This document shows, piece after piece, positions 54,683 to 62,542 of a stretch of DNA of 64,000 bases. The notes beneath the pieces are model-generated. The model saw only the letters and a program-made list of their open reading frames with translations, had not been told where the DNA came from and did no database searches. The DNA is from Pedobacter helvus. Its GTDB lineage: Bacteria; Bacteroidota; Bacteroidia; Sphingobacteriales; Sphingobacteriaceae. The position numbers were made by a program, and so were the translations under genes. The stretch is taken from contig NZ_SRMP01000001.1 in NCBI RefSeq assembly GCF_005925325.1, positions 930,001 to 994,000 on the forward strand. The letters run 5' to 3'. Numbering within the stretch: the first letter of the stretch is position 1; every line of letters begins with the position of its first letter.

Positions 54683-56425
54683 ATGGAAACTTTACAAGAT
54701 ACAGCCACGAAAAAGGCGACAACCAGCTCCCCTACCTTTAAAGGTTCGGGCTCGCAAATGTTGTTAAATGCACTTATTGAGGAGGGCGTTAGTACCATTT
54801 TTGGCTACCCAGGTGGTGCAATTATGCCTATTTACGATGCACTTTACGATTATGCAGACAAGCTAGAACATATTTTGGTACGCCATGAGCAAGGTGGTAT
54901 TCACGCCGCTCAAGGCTATGCCCGCACCAGCGGAAAAGTGGGTGTCGCTTTTGCCACGAGCGGTCCAGGTGCAACCAACTTGGTAACCGGTTTAGCCGAT
55001 GCACAAATAGACAGTACGCCTTTGGTTTGTATCACCGGACAAGTATTTGCACACCTTTTGGGTACAGATGCTTTCCAGGAAACTGATGTGATTAACATTA
55101 CTACACCGGTAACCAAATGGAACTATCAAATTACCGATGCAAAAGAAATCCCTGAAGTGCTAGCAAAAGCATTTTATATAGCTAAAAGTGGCAGACCAGG
55201 TCCTGTTTTGATTGACATTACTAAAAATGCACAATTACAAATTGAAGAATTTGAAGCTTACGTAAAATGTAACCATATCCGTAGCTACAGACCTAAACCT
55301 AAAGTTAGGGTTGAGTTTATTGAAGAAGCTGCAAAACTTATCAACAGTGCGCAAAAACCATTTGTGTTATTTGGTCAAGGGGTGATTTTAGGAAATGCGG
55401 AGAAAGAATTCAAAGCATTTATTGAAAAAACTGGCATTCCTGCAGCTTGGACCATCATGGGTGAAGGTGCTATTCCAACTGACCATCCATTAAATGTAGG
55501 GATGTTGGGAATGCATGGCAACTACGGACCAAACGTATTAACCAACGAAGCGGATGTCATTATCGCTATCGGTATGCGTTTTGATGACCGTGTAACTGGT
55601 CGTTTGGATAAATATGCAAAGCAAGCTAAGATCGTTCATTTAGATATCGACCCAGCTGAAATTGACAAAAACGTTAAAGCTGAAGTGGGTGTTTGGGGCG
55701 ACTGTAAAGAGACACTTCCAATTTTAACCAACTTAGTAAAAGAAAATAAACACGAAGCTTGGGTTGCACTTTTCAGAGATTACAACCAACAAGAGATCGA
55801 TCAAGTCATTACGCCAGAGTTATACCCTGCTGGAGAAGAAATGACCATGGGCGAGGTATTACGCACTTTAAATGAGCTTACCGGTGGCGATGCAGTCATT
55901 GTTACGGATGTTGGTCAGCACCAAATGGTAGCTTGCCGTTATGCTAAATTTAACAAAACCCGTAGTAACGTTACTTCTGGTGGTTTAGGCACGATGGGCT
56001 TTGGCTTACCTGCCGCTATCGGCGCTAAATATGGTGCTCCAGAACGTACGGTAGTGGCCATTATCGGTGATGGTGGTTTCCAAATGACTCCACAGGAACT
56101 AGGAACCATTATGCAATTCGGTGCAGCAGTAAAGATTTTAATTTTAAACAACCAGTTCTTAGGAATGGTGCGCCAATGGCAACAGTTGTTCCACGATAAG
56201 CGCTATTCGTTTGTGAATATCACTAGCCCTGATTTTGTGGCTTTAGCTAAATCATACTACATCGAAGCTAGTAAAGTAGAGCAAAGAGCTGAACTTAAAA
56301 AGGCTTTGGAGACGATGATTAATCACGAAGGTTCGTACCTTTTAGAGGTAATGGTTGGCAAGGAAAATAACGTTTTCCCCATGGTACCACAAGGTTGCAG
56401 CGTAAGTGAAATTAGATTGAAATAA
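54683..56425 (+). CDS. ilvB: Acetolactate synthase large subunit
   Basis: 580 residues, TPP-dependent biosynthetic enzyme. Catalytic Glu in LVRHEQGGIHAAQGYARTSGKVGVAF, cofactor motif GDGGFQMTPQELGTIMQFGAAVKILILNN, FAD-binding middle domain. The ATG at 54683 is chosen; earlier in-frame codons overlap ilvD. Followed by the small subunit after a 79-base spacer filled by a CCCCTAAAGGGG repeat. Confidence 0.96.
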   Translation: METLQDTATKKATTSSPTFKGSGSQMLLNALIEEGVSTIFGYPGGAIMPIYDALYDYADKLEHILVRHEQGGIHAAQGYARTSGKVGVAFATSGPGATNLVTGLADAQIDSTPLVCITGQVFAHLLGTDAFQETDVINITTPVTKWNYQITDAKEIPEVLAKAFYIAKSGRPGPVLIDITKNAQLQIEEFEAYVKCNHIRSYRPKPKVRVEFIEEAAKLINSAQKPFVLFGQGVILGNAEKEFKAFIEKTGIPAAWTIMGEGAIPTDHPLNVGMLGMHGNYGPNVLTNEADVIIAIGMRFDDRVTGRLDKYAKQAKIVHLDIDPAEIDKNVKAEVGVWGDCKETLPILTNLVKENKHEAWVALFRDYNQQEIDQVITPELYPAGEEMTMGEVLRTLNELTGGDAVIVTDVGQHQMVACRYAKFNKTRSNVTSGGLGTMGFGLPAAIGAKYGAPERTVVAIIGDGGFQMTPQELGTIMQFGAAVKILILNNQFLGMVRQWQQLFHDKRYSFVNITSPDFVALAKSYYIEASKVEQRAELKKALETMINHEGSYLLEVMVGKENNVFPMVPQGCSVSEIRLK

Positions 56426-56426
56426 G

Positions 56427-56498
56427 AACCCCAACCCCTAAAGGGGCTTTGGATAAACGACATAAAATTAAACCTCCCATTTAGGGGACAAGAGGGGC
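56427..56498. repeat. CCCCTAAAGGGG palindromic repeat, copy A (ilvB-ilvN)
   Basis: Left arm CCCCAACCCCTAAAGGGGCT (from 56429), right arm CCCATTTAGGGGACAAGAGG (from 56476), about 25 bases between them. The right end GAGGGGC lies seven bases before the ilvN ATG and acts as a Shine-Dalgarno-like sequence. Confidence 0.8.
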
Positions 56499-56504
56499 AA
56501 AACA

Positions 56505-57140
56505 ATGAGTAACGACACCATAAAATATATCCCTGGAGATGCCAATTACGAAGGTAAACAGGACTTCACCATCACCGTTTATGCGGAAGATAGGGTTGGT
56601 TTATTGAACCGTATTTCGATTATATTTTCGAAAAGAAAAATCAACATCGACAGTTTAAACACTTCTCCTTCGGAGATTGCAGGCATCCACCGTTTCACGA
56701 TTTTAATTAACGAAAGTCATGAAGTTGTGAGAAAGTTAGCACGCCAGATTGAGAAACAAGTTGAAGTGTTGAAAGTGTACTTCAATACGGATAGCGAAGT
56801 GATTTGGCAAGAACTTGCCCTATACAAAGTATCTACGGAAGAGATTACCGAGAAAGTAACGGTAGAGCGTTTATTAAGACAATATGGCGCTACTGCGGTA
56901 GTGATTAGAAAAGATTATACTGTCTTTTCTGTAACTGGTCATAAAGAAGAAACTGATGCCTTGGTGAAAGCCCTTGAGCCCTATGAACTGATTGAATTTG
57001 TGAGAAGTGCAAGGGTAGCGATTATTAAAGACAGTGCTGGTTTCCACGAAAAACTAAAAGAATTTGAAGCGGAAGAACCAGGCGAAGAGCGGGTAGAAAA
57101 TGAGTTCTTGGATAAGGGCGATAAGATTTTTACGATGTAA
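56505..57140 (+). CDS. ilvN: Acetolactate synthase small subunit (ACT domain)
   Basis: 211 residues: N-terminal ACT domain (FTITVYAEDRVGLLNRISIIFSKRKINIDSLNTSPSEIAGIHRFTILI) and C-terminal ALS_ss_C domain (TVERLLRQYGATAVVIRKDYTVFSVTGHKEETDALVKALEPYELIEFVRSARVAI). Feedback regulatory subunit that senses valine. Larger than E. coli IlvN (96 aa), close to the IlvH type with a C-terminal acidic tail. Confidence 0.95.
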   Translation: MSNDTIKYIPGDANYEGKQDFTITVYAEDRVGLLNRISIIFSKRKINIDSLNTSPSEIAGIHRFTILINESHEVVRKLARQIEKQVEVLKVYFNTDSEVIWQELALYKVSTEEITEKVTVERLLRQYGATAVVIRKDYTVFSVTGHKEETDALVKALEPYELIEFVRSARVAIIKDSAGFHEKLKEFEAEEPGEERVENEFLDKGDKIFTM

Positions 57141-57526
57141 ATAGTCGGGAAGTCGGAAAAGACCGAAAAGTTAGAACGATTGAGATACCATAGCTTGCGG
57201 ACTTTTCGGACTTCGTAAACTAAACCCGATTGAAGCGGATGCCGATTTAAGCATAGCAGTTTGTTCCTTTCAATTGTATGCTTGCTTGTTTCACAGGTTT
57301 CATCGGCAGAAGCAAAAAGCGGGACTATAATAACCGAAGAGCAAGGACCATGCTTTACAAGAATAAAGAGCAAGGATTAAAGAGCAAAGAATAAAGACCA
57401 ATAGTATAATTATCGGTGAAATCACAAAATCTGTGTAATCAAACCGAAGGAAGAATTAAAAATTAACCAATAAAACAATAAATCAGAGGATACGCGAAAT
57501 GTGTATCACAAAAACTAAATAGAACA
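57141..57526. other. Long spacer ilvN-ilvC with repeat-like sequence
   Basis: 386 bases inside the operon, no gene. It begins with a long imperfect inverted repeat (GAAGTCGGAAAAGACCGAAA near 57149 and CGGACTTTTCGGACTTC near 57197), then a GC-rich stretch with AAAGCGGGACTATAATAACC near 57317, then an A/G-rich run of AAAGAGCAAGGATT-type tandem sequence (57355-57395). I could not find a leader peptide or terminator here. Confidence 0.5.
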
Positions 57527-59008
57527 ATGGCAAATTATTTTAACACATTACCACTTAGAGAAAAATTGAACCAATTAGGCGTATGCGATTTCATGGAAAA
57601 CGATGAGTTTTTGGATGGCGTAAACGCATTAAAAGGTAAAAAACTGGTAGTGGTAGGTTGTGGTGCTCAAGGTTTAAACCAAGGATTAAACTTGAGAGAC
57701 AGCGGATTGGACGTATCTTACGCCTTGCGTGAAGAAGCTATCGAACAAAAAAGAGATAGCTGGAAAAATGCGACGGATAACAATTTCAAAGTAGGTACTT
57801 ATGAAGAGTTGATTCCAACTGCTGACGTGGTAATTAACCTTACTCCCGACAAACAACATACTTCAGTGGTAAATGCAGTGATGCCGTTAATGAAACAAGG
57901 AGCTACCCTGCTTTACTCTCACGGTTTCAACATTGTAGAGGAAGGCATGCAAATCCGTAAAGACATTACCGTAATTATGGTGGCACCTAAATGCCCAGGC
58001 TCTGAAGTTAGAGCAGAATATTTAAGAGGTTTTGGTGTGCCTACTTTAATTGCTGTGCACCCTGAAAACGACCCTGAAGGTAAAGGTTTGGCACAAGCTA
58101 AAGCTTACTGTGTAGGTACTGGCGGTCACAGAGCTGGCGTTTTAAAATCGTCATTTGTGGCTGAGGTTAAATCTGACTTAATGGGTGAGCAAACGATATT
58201 ATGTGGTTTATTGCAAACAGGTTCTATCCTTTCCTTCGATAAAATGATTGAAAAAGGAATTGACGCTGGTTATGCTTCTAAATTAGTTCAATACGGTGTT
58301 GAAGTGATTACCGAAGCTTTGAAACACGGTGGCGTAAGCGGCATGATGGACCGTTTGAGCAATGTGGCTAAAATCAAAGCCTTCAAAATTTCTGAGGAAT
58401 TGAAAAACATCATGCGTCCGTTATTCCAAAAGCACCAAGACGATATCATGAGTGGTGAATTTTCAAGCACCATGATGGCTGACTGGGCTAACGGCGATGC
58501 TAACCTTTTGAAATGGAGAGCTGAAACGGGTGAAACTGCTTTTGAAAAAACACCTGCTGGTGACGTTAAAATTGGCGAGCAAGAGTACTTTGACAACTAT
58601 ACATTGATGGTAGCTTTTGTAAGAGCTGGTGTTGAATTGGCTTTTGAAACTATGGTGGAAGCGGGTATTAAACCAGAAAGTGCTTACTACGAGTCGTTAC
58701 ACGAAACGCCACTTATTGCTAACACCATTGCTCGTAAGAAATTATTCGAAATGAACCGTGTAATTTCTGATACCGCTGAATACGGTTGTTACTTATTTGA
58801 CCAAGCTTGCAAGCCTTTGTTAGCTGATTTCATGAAAACGGTGGATACTGATTTAGTTGGTAAAAACTTTAACGAGGGTAAAGATGGCTCGGTTGATAAT
58901 GCCGAATTAGTTGCGATCAACGAAATTTTACGTGACCACGAAGTAGAAGTTGTAGGTAGAAAATTGCGTAAAGCGATGACTGCCATGAAGTCGATTAAGA
59001 CTGCATAA
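57527..59008 (+). CDS. ilvC: Ketol-acid reductoisomerase (class II, long form)
   Basis: 493 residues, about 150 longer than class I enzymes, as in E. coli IlvC. N-terminal NADPH domain with [30 protein letters not shown], then [23 protein letters not shown] and [16 protein letters not shown], and duplicated C-terminal knotted domains ([22 protein letters not shown]). Its TAA stop is the first triplet of repeat copy B. Confidence 0.97.
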   Translation: MANYFNTLPLREKLNQLGVCDFMENDEFLDGVNALKGKKLVVVGCGAQGLNQGLNLRDSGLDVSYALREEAIEQKRDSWKNATDNNFKVGTYEELIPTADVVINLTPDKQHTSVVNAVMPLMKQGATLLYSHGFNIVEEGMQIRKDITVIMVAPKCPGSEVRAEYLRGFGVPTLIAVHPENDPEGKGLAQAKAYCVGTGGHRAGVLKSSFVAEVKSDLMGEQTILCGLLQTGSILSFDKMIEKGIDAGYASKLVQYGVEVITEALKHGGVSGMMDRLSNVAKIKAFKISEELKNIMRPLFQKHQDDIMSGEFSSTMMADWANGDANLLKWRAETGETAFEKTPAGDVKIGEQEYFDNYTLMVAFVRAGVELAFETMVEAGIKPESAYYESLHETPLIANTIARKKLFEMNRVISDTAEYGCYLFDQACKPLLADFMKTVDTDLVGKNFNEGKDGSVDNAELVAINEILRDHEVEVVGRKLRKAMTAMKSIKTA

Positions 59009-59136
59009 CCCCTAAATCCCCTAAAGGGGAATTTGGTAATGCTTTACTCAAATTCGTAGTGAAATTTGCATTTTTGCTACAAACAAAATAAACTCTATAC
59101 TAGCCCTCCCTTTTAGGGGAGGGTTGGGAGGGGTTA
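59006..59136. repeat. CCCCTAAAGGGG repeat, copy B (ilvC-leuC)
   Basis: Starts TAACCCCT with the ilvC stop (59006-59013) and ends AGGGGTTA (59129-59136), an 8-bp terminal inverted repeat; arm palindromes CCCCTAAAGGGG (about 59019-59029) and CCCTTTTAGGGGAGGG (near 59108-59123). 131 bp, the longest of four copies. Confidence 0.8.
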
Positions 59137-59158
59137 ACTAAAAATAATTTATAAAAAG

Positions 59159-60562
59159 ATGGCGAAAACATTAGTAGAAAAAATATGGGATGCACACGTA
59201 GTAAAACGTGAAGAAGGTTTTCCTGATATTTTATACATTGATACGCATTTAATTCACGAGGTTACTTCGCCTCAGGCTTTTGATGGCTTGAGAAAACGTG
59301 GCATAGGGCTTTTCCGTCCTAAACAAACCGTAGCTACTGCCGACCATAACGTACCTACTTTAAATCAGCACTTACCGATCAAAGAAGAGCTTTCGAGATA
59401 TCAGGTGGATATGTTGACCAAAAATTGTGCTGAGTTTGGTGTGGAGCTTTATGGTTTAGGCCATCCTTTTCAAGGTATCGTACACGTAATTGGCCCAGAG
59501 TTAGGCATTACCTTACCAGGAAAAACCATGGTTTGTGGCGATAGCCACACTTCTACACACGGTGCTTTTGGTGCTATTGCTTTTGGTATAGGAACATCGC
59601 AGGTGGAACAGGTTTTTGCAACACAATGTTTGCAACAATCGAAACCTAAAACCATGAAAATTGAAGTAAATGGTGAGTTGAAAAAAGGTGTGGGTGCCAA
59701 AGACATCATCCTTTATATCATCTCTAAAATTTCTGCTGCTGGCGGTACGGGTTACTTTGTAGAATTTGCTGGTTCGGCATTCCGTTCTTTAAGTATGGAA
59801 GGCCGTATGACGGTTTGCAACATGAGTATCGAAATGGGTGCTCGTGGTGGTTTAATTGCGCCAGACGAAACTACTTTCGAATACATTAAAGGCAGGGAGT
59901 TTGCGCCAAAAGGCGAGAAATGGGACGAGGCTTTAGCTTACTGGAAAACTTTGTACAGCGATGCTGATGCAAAATTTGATAGCGTGCTAACTTTCGATGC
60001 TGCTGACATTGCGCCAATGATTACCTACGGTACTAACCCTGGAATGGGTATTGGTATTACCGATCATATTCCTGCAACTGCTGCCCAACCAGAAACCGAG
60101 CAAACATCTTACAAAAAGGCTTTAGATTACATGGGCTTTGCTGATGACGAAAGTTTATTGGGCAAACCTGTGGATTATGTTTTCATTGGTAGTTGCACCA
60201 ACTCTCGTATTGAAGATTTACGTGCAGTAGCTGAGTTTGTGAAAGGTAAACAGAAAGCCGATAACGTGGAAGTTTGGATTGTTCCAGGCTCTAAGCAAGT
60301 AGAAGCTCAAGCGATAGCCGAAGGTTTAGATAAAGTATTTGAAGCTTCAGGTTTTCAATTACGTGAACCAGGTTGCTCAGCTTGTTTGGGAATGAACGAA
60401 GATAAAATTCCGGCAGGGAAATATTGTGTATCTACATCGAACAGGAATTTTGAAGGCCGACAAGGACCAAACGCCAGAACAATGCTAGCTAGTCCGTTAA
60501 CGGCTGCTGCTGCTGCTGTGACTGGTAAAATTACCGATGTTAGGGAGTTGTTAACCCCCTAA
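59159..60562 (+). CDS. leuC: 3-isopropylmalate dehydratase large subunit
   Basis: 467 residues. [4Fe-4S] ligands in [14 protein letters not shown] (one) and [12 protein letters not shown] (two); [25 protein letters not shown] typical of aconitase-like enzymes. Leu pathway, partner of LeuD (61862). The last codons (LTP) are read from the left arm of repeat copy C. Confidence 0.97.
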   Translation: MAKTLVEKIWDAHVVKREEGFPDILYIDTHLIHEVTSPQAFDGLRKRGIGLFRPKQTVATADHNVPTLNQHLPIKEELSRYQVDMLTKNCAEFGVELYGLGHPFQGIVHVIGPELGITLPGKTMVCGDSHTSTHGAFGAIAFGIGTSQVEQVFATQCLQQSKPKTMKIEVNGELKKGVGAKDIILYIISKISAAGGTGYFVEFAGSAFRSLSMEGRMTVCNMSIEMGARGGLIAPDETTFEYIKGREFAPKGEKWDEALAYWKTLYSDADAKFDSVLTFDAADIAPMITYGTNPGMGIGITDHIPATAAQPETEQTSYKKALDYMGFADDESLLGKPVDYVFIGSCTNSRIEDLRAVAEFVKGKQKADNVEVWIVPGSKQVEAQAIAEGLDKVFEASGFQLREPGCSACLGMNEDKIPAGKYCVSTSNRNFEGRQGPNARTMLASPLTAAAAAVTGKITDVRELLTP

Positions 60563-60661
60563 CCCCCTGAATGGGGAACTAAAACCTATAGTGTAAAATG
60601 TCTAACTCATTAACCATAAACGAAGTAAAGTCAATACCCCCCTTTAGGGGGTTGGGGGTTT
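60553..60661. repeat. CCCCTAAAGGGG repeat, copy C (leuC-monooxygenase)
   Basis: Left arm AACCCCCTAACCCCCTGAAT (from 60553) overlaps the end of leuC; right arm CCCCCTTTAGGGGGTTGGGG (from about 60638) runs through the beginning of the monooxygenase gene. It contains the start codon of that gene (60598), so it spans two coding ends. Confidence 0.75.
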
Positions 60662-60957
60662 TAGAAGTTGCCATATTAAATGTAATCCCAAATCTAACCG
60701 CAGAGTTTGAAACTGCTTTTGCGAAAGCCGAACGAATTATTGCGAGCATGAAAGGTTATGTTTCGCATCAGCTTCAAAAATGTATTGAAGATCCTGCCAA
60801 GTATATCCTATTGGTAAACTGGACAGATTTAGAAGCGCATACCGTAGGTTTCAGAGGCTCTGCCGAATATCAGGAATGGAAAGCTTTATTGCATCATTTT
60901 TATAACCCATTCCCAACGGTAGAACACTTTGAGATGGTAAAAGGTAGTAAGAGTTAA
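60598..60957 (+). CDS. Antibiotic biosynthesis monooxygenase (ABM) family protein with repeat-derived N-terminus
   Basis: 119 residues. From Leu22 on it is a typical ABM dimeric ferredoxin-like domain: LEVAILNVIPNLTAEFETAFAKAERIIASMKGYVSHQLQKCIEDPAKYILLVNWTDLEAHTVGFRGSAEYQEWKALLHHFYNP. The first 20 or so residues (MSNSLTINEVKSIPPFRGLG) come from repeat copy C; SIPPFRGLG is the palindromic arm translated. No other in-frame start precedes the conserved part. Function in the operon is unknown. Confidence 0.82.
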   Translation: MSNSLTINEVKSIPPFRGLGVLEVAILNVIPNLTAEFETAFAKAERIIASMKGYVSHQLQKCIEDPAKYILLVNWTDLEAHTVGFRGSAEYQEWKALLHHFYNPFPTVEHFEMVKGSKS

Positions 60958-61025
60958 TATAAATAACTTGGCGTATAAAAACTTAAATGTACTTATATGC
61001 CTTAAATGGTTAAAAAAACGAAATT

Positions 61026-61787
61026 ATGCCAGAAATACATTGGAACAGCACGCTCTACAACGAACAACATCGTTTCGTATCTGATTACGGAGCTGATGTA
61101 CTGCAATGGCTTAATGCCAAAGCAGGCGAAAACATTTTAGATGTAGGTTGTGGAACTGGTGATTTAGCTGCTAAAATACAGGAAAGCGGCGCCATAGTTT
61201 CAGGAATAGACGCTTCTGCTGATATGATTGAATTGGCGAAGAGAACCTATCCTACTATTTACTTCGAACAAAAAGATGCAGCTGCTTTAGATTACAGCCG
61301 CGAGTTTGATGCTGTATTTAGCAACGCAACCTTCCATTGGATTGAAAACCAAAAAGGATTGTTGCGTGGCATTTATAAAAGTTTGAAACACGGTGGCCGT
61401 TTAGTGGCAGAATTTGGCGGAAAGGGAAATGTGAAGTCGATTGTTGATGCAATAGACCAAGCTGCAAAAGAATTAGGATTAGAACACAGAGTGATTTCTA
61501 ATTTCTGGTTTTTCCCATCAATTAGTCATTACGCCACTTTATTGGAATCTACAGGCTTCGAAGCAGAACAAATTTGGCTATTCGACAGACCAACCAAGTT
61601 AGTTGGTGAAGATGGCATGTTAAATTGGATCAATCAATTTGCACAGCATGCTTTTGTAAACCTCAATGAGAAAGAAGCTAAAGCAGTAACAGAATTAGCG
61701 GTAAGCATCCTAAAACCTAACTATTTTAAAAACGGCGAATGGACTGCAGATTATAGAAGATTGAGGATAAAAGCGATTAAAAAGTAA
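61026..61787 (+). CDS. SAM-dependent methyltransferase (trans-aconitate methyltransferase-like)
   Basis: 253 residues. Motif I ILDVGCGTGDLAAKIQESGAIVSGIDASADMIELAK, then FDAVFSNATFHWIENQKGLLRGIYKSLKHGGRLVAEFGGKGN. Fold typical of Tam/UbiE-like enzymes. Placed between leuC and leuD, hence probably co-transcribed. In E. coli Tam methylates trans-aconitate; a role in detoxifying a dehydratase by-product is only inference. Confidence 0.85.
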   Translation: MPEIHWNSTLYNEQHRFVSDYGADVLQWLNAKAGENILDVGCGTGDLAAKIQESGAIVSGIDASADMIELAKRTYPTIYFEQKDAAALDYSREFDAVFSNATFHWIENQKGLLRGIYKSLKHGGRLVAEFGGKGNVKSIVDAIDQAAKELGLEHRVISNFWFFPSISHYATLLESTGFEAEQIWLFDRPTKLVGEDGMLNWINQFAQHAFVNLNEKEAKAVTELAVSILKPNYFKNGEWTADYRRLRIKAIKK

Positions 61788-61861
61788 CCCCAAACCCCTA
61801 AAGGGGCTTTGGAAAGAATAAAAACATTAATATAAATTTCCCCTTTAGGGGATTAAGGGGC
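61788..61861. repeat. CCCCTAAAGGGG repeat, copy D (methyltransferase-leuD)
   Basis: Fills the whole 74-base spacer: left CCCCAAACCCCTAAAGGGGC (from 61788, directly after the stop), right TTTCCCCTTTAGGGGATTAA (from 61837) ending GGGGC at the leuD ATG. The best-preserved copy with mirror-image halves; AAGGGGC directly abuts the start codon. Confidence 0.85.
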
Positions 61862-62461
61862 ATGAAAAAATTTGAAACATTAAGCTCGTCGGTGGTACCA
61901 TTATCGATTGAAAATATAGATACCGACCAAATCATTCCAGCGAGGTTTTTAAAAGCCACCACCCGTGAAGGCTTTGGTGAAAACCTATTCCGCGATTGGC
62001 GCTACAATGGCGACAATACACCTAAAGCAGATTTCGTATTGAACGATCCTACTTACAGCGGAAAGATATTGGTTGCAGGTAAGAACTTTGGTTGCGGTAG
62101 TAGTCGTGAGCACGCGGCTTGGGCCATTCAAGATGCTGGCTTTGATGTAGTCATAAGCAGTTTCTTTGCAGATATCTTTAAAGGGAATGCTCTAAATAAC
62201 GGCTTGTTACCAATTCAAGTGAGTGATGAATTTTTAGCGGCCATTTTTGCGCAAGTAGCTAAAGATCCAAAAGCTACATTAACAGTAAACTTAGAAGAGC
62301 AAACGGTAACCATCGAGGCTACTGGTGCTCAGGAAAGCTTTGAGATCAATCCTTATAAAAAATCATGTTTGATTAACGGTTACGATGATATCGATTTCGT
62401 TCGCAGCCAAACTGATTTGATTGAAGAATTTGAGAAAAACAAAGTTTTTAAATTCTACTAA
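61862..62461 (+). CDS. leuD: 3-isopropylmalate dehydratase small subunit
   Basis: 199 residues. Swivelling domain of isopropylmalate isomerase: [78 protein letters not shown]. Works with LeuC. leuA and leuB are not in the window and may lie further downstream. Confidence 0.96.
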   Translation: MKKFETLSSSVVPLSIENIDTDQIIPARFLKATTREGFGENLFRDWRYNGDNTPKADFVLNDPTYSGKILVAGKNFGCGSSREHAAWAIQDAGFDVVISSFFADIFKGNALNNGLLPIQVSDEFLAAIFAQVAKDPKATLTVNLEEQTVTIEATGAQESFEINPYKKSCLINGYDDIDFVRSQTDLIEEFEKNKVFKFY

Positions 62462-62542
62462 TAACAATACATAGGGTTAAAGCCAATCGCAACATTACAA
62501 CACGCTTTTGACTTTTGACTTTAAACTTTTGACTTTAACAAA

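Noticed and set aside
57141..57526. A third attenuator before ilvC
   Set aside because: No frame with runs of branched-chain codons and no hairpin with T-run was found in the spacer.
59006..61861. CCCCTAAAGGGG copies as rho-independent terminators or CRISPR-like repeats
   Set aside because: No T-runs follow the stems, copies lie inside an operon, and they are not evenly spaced by unique spacers.
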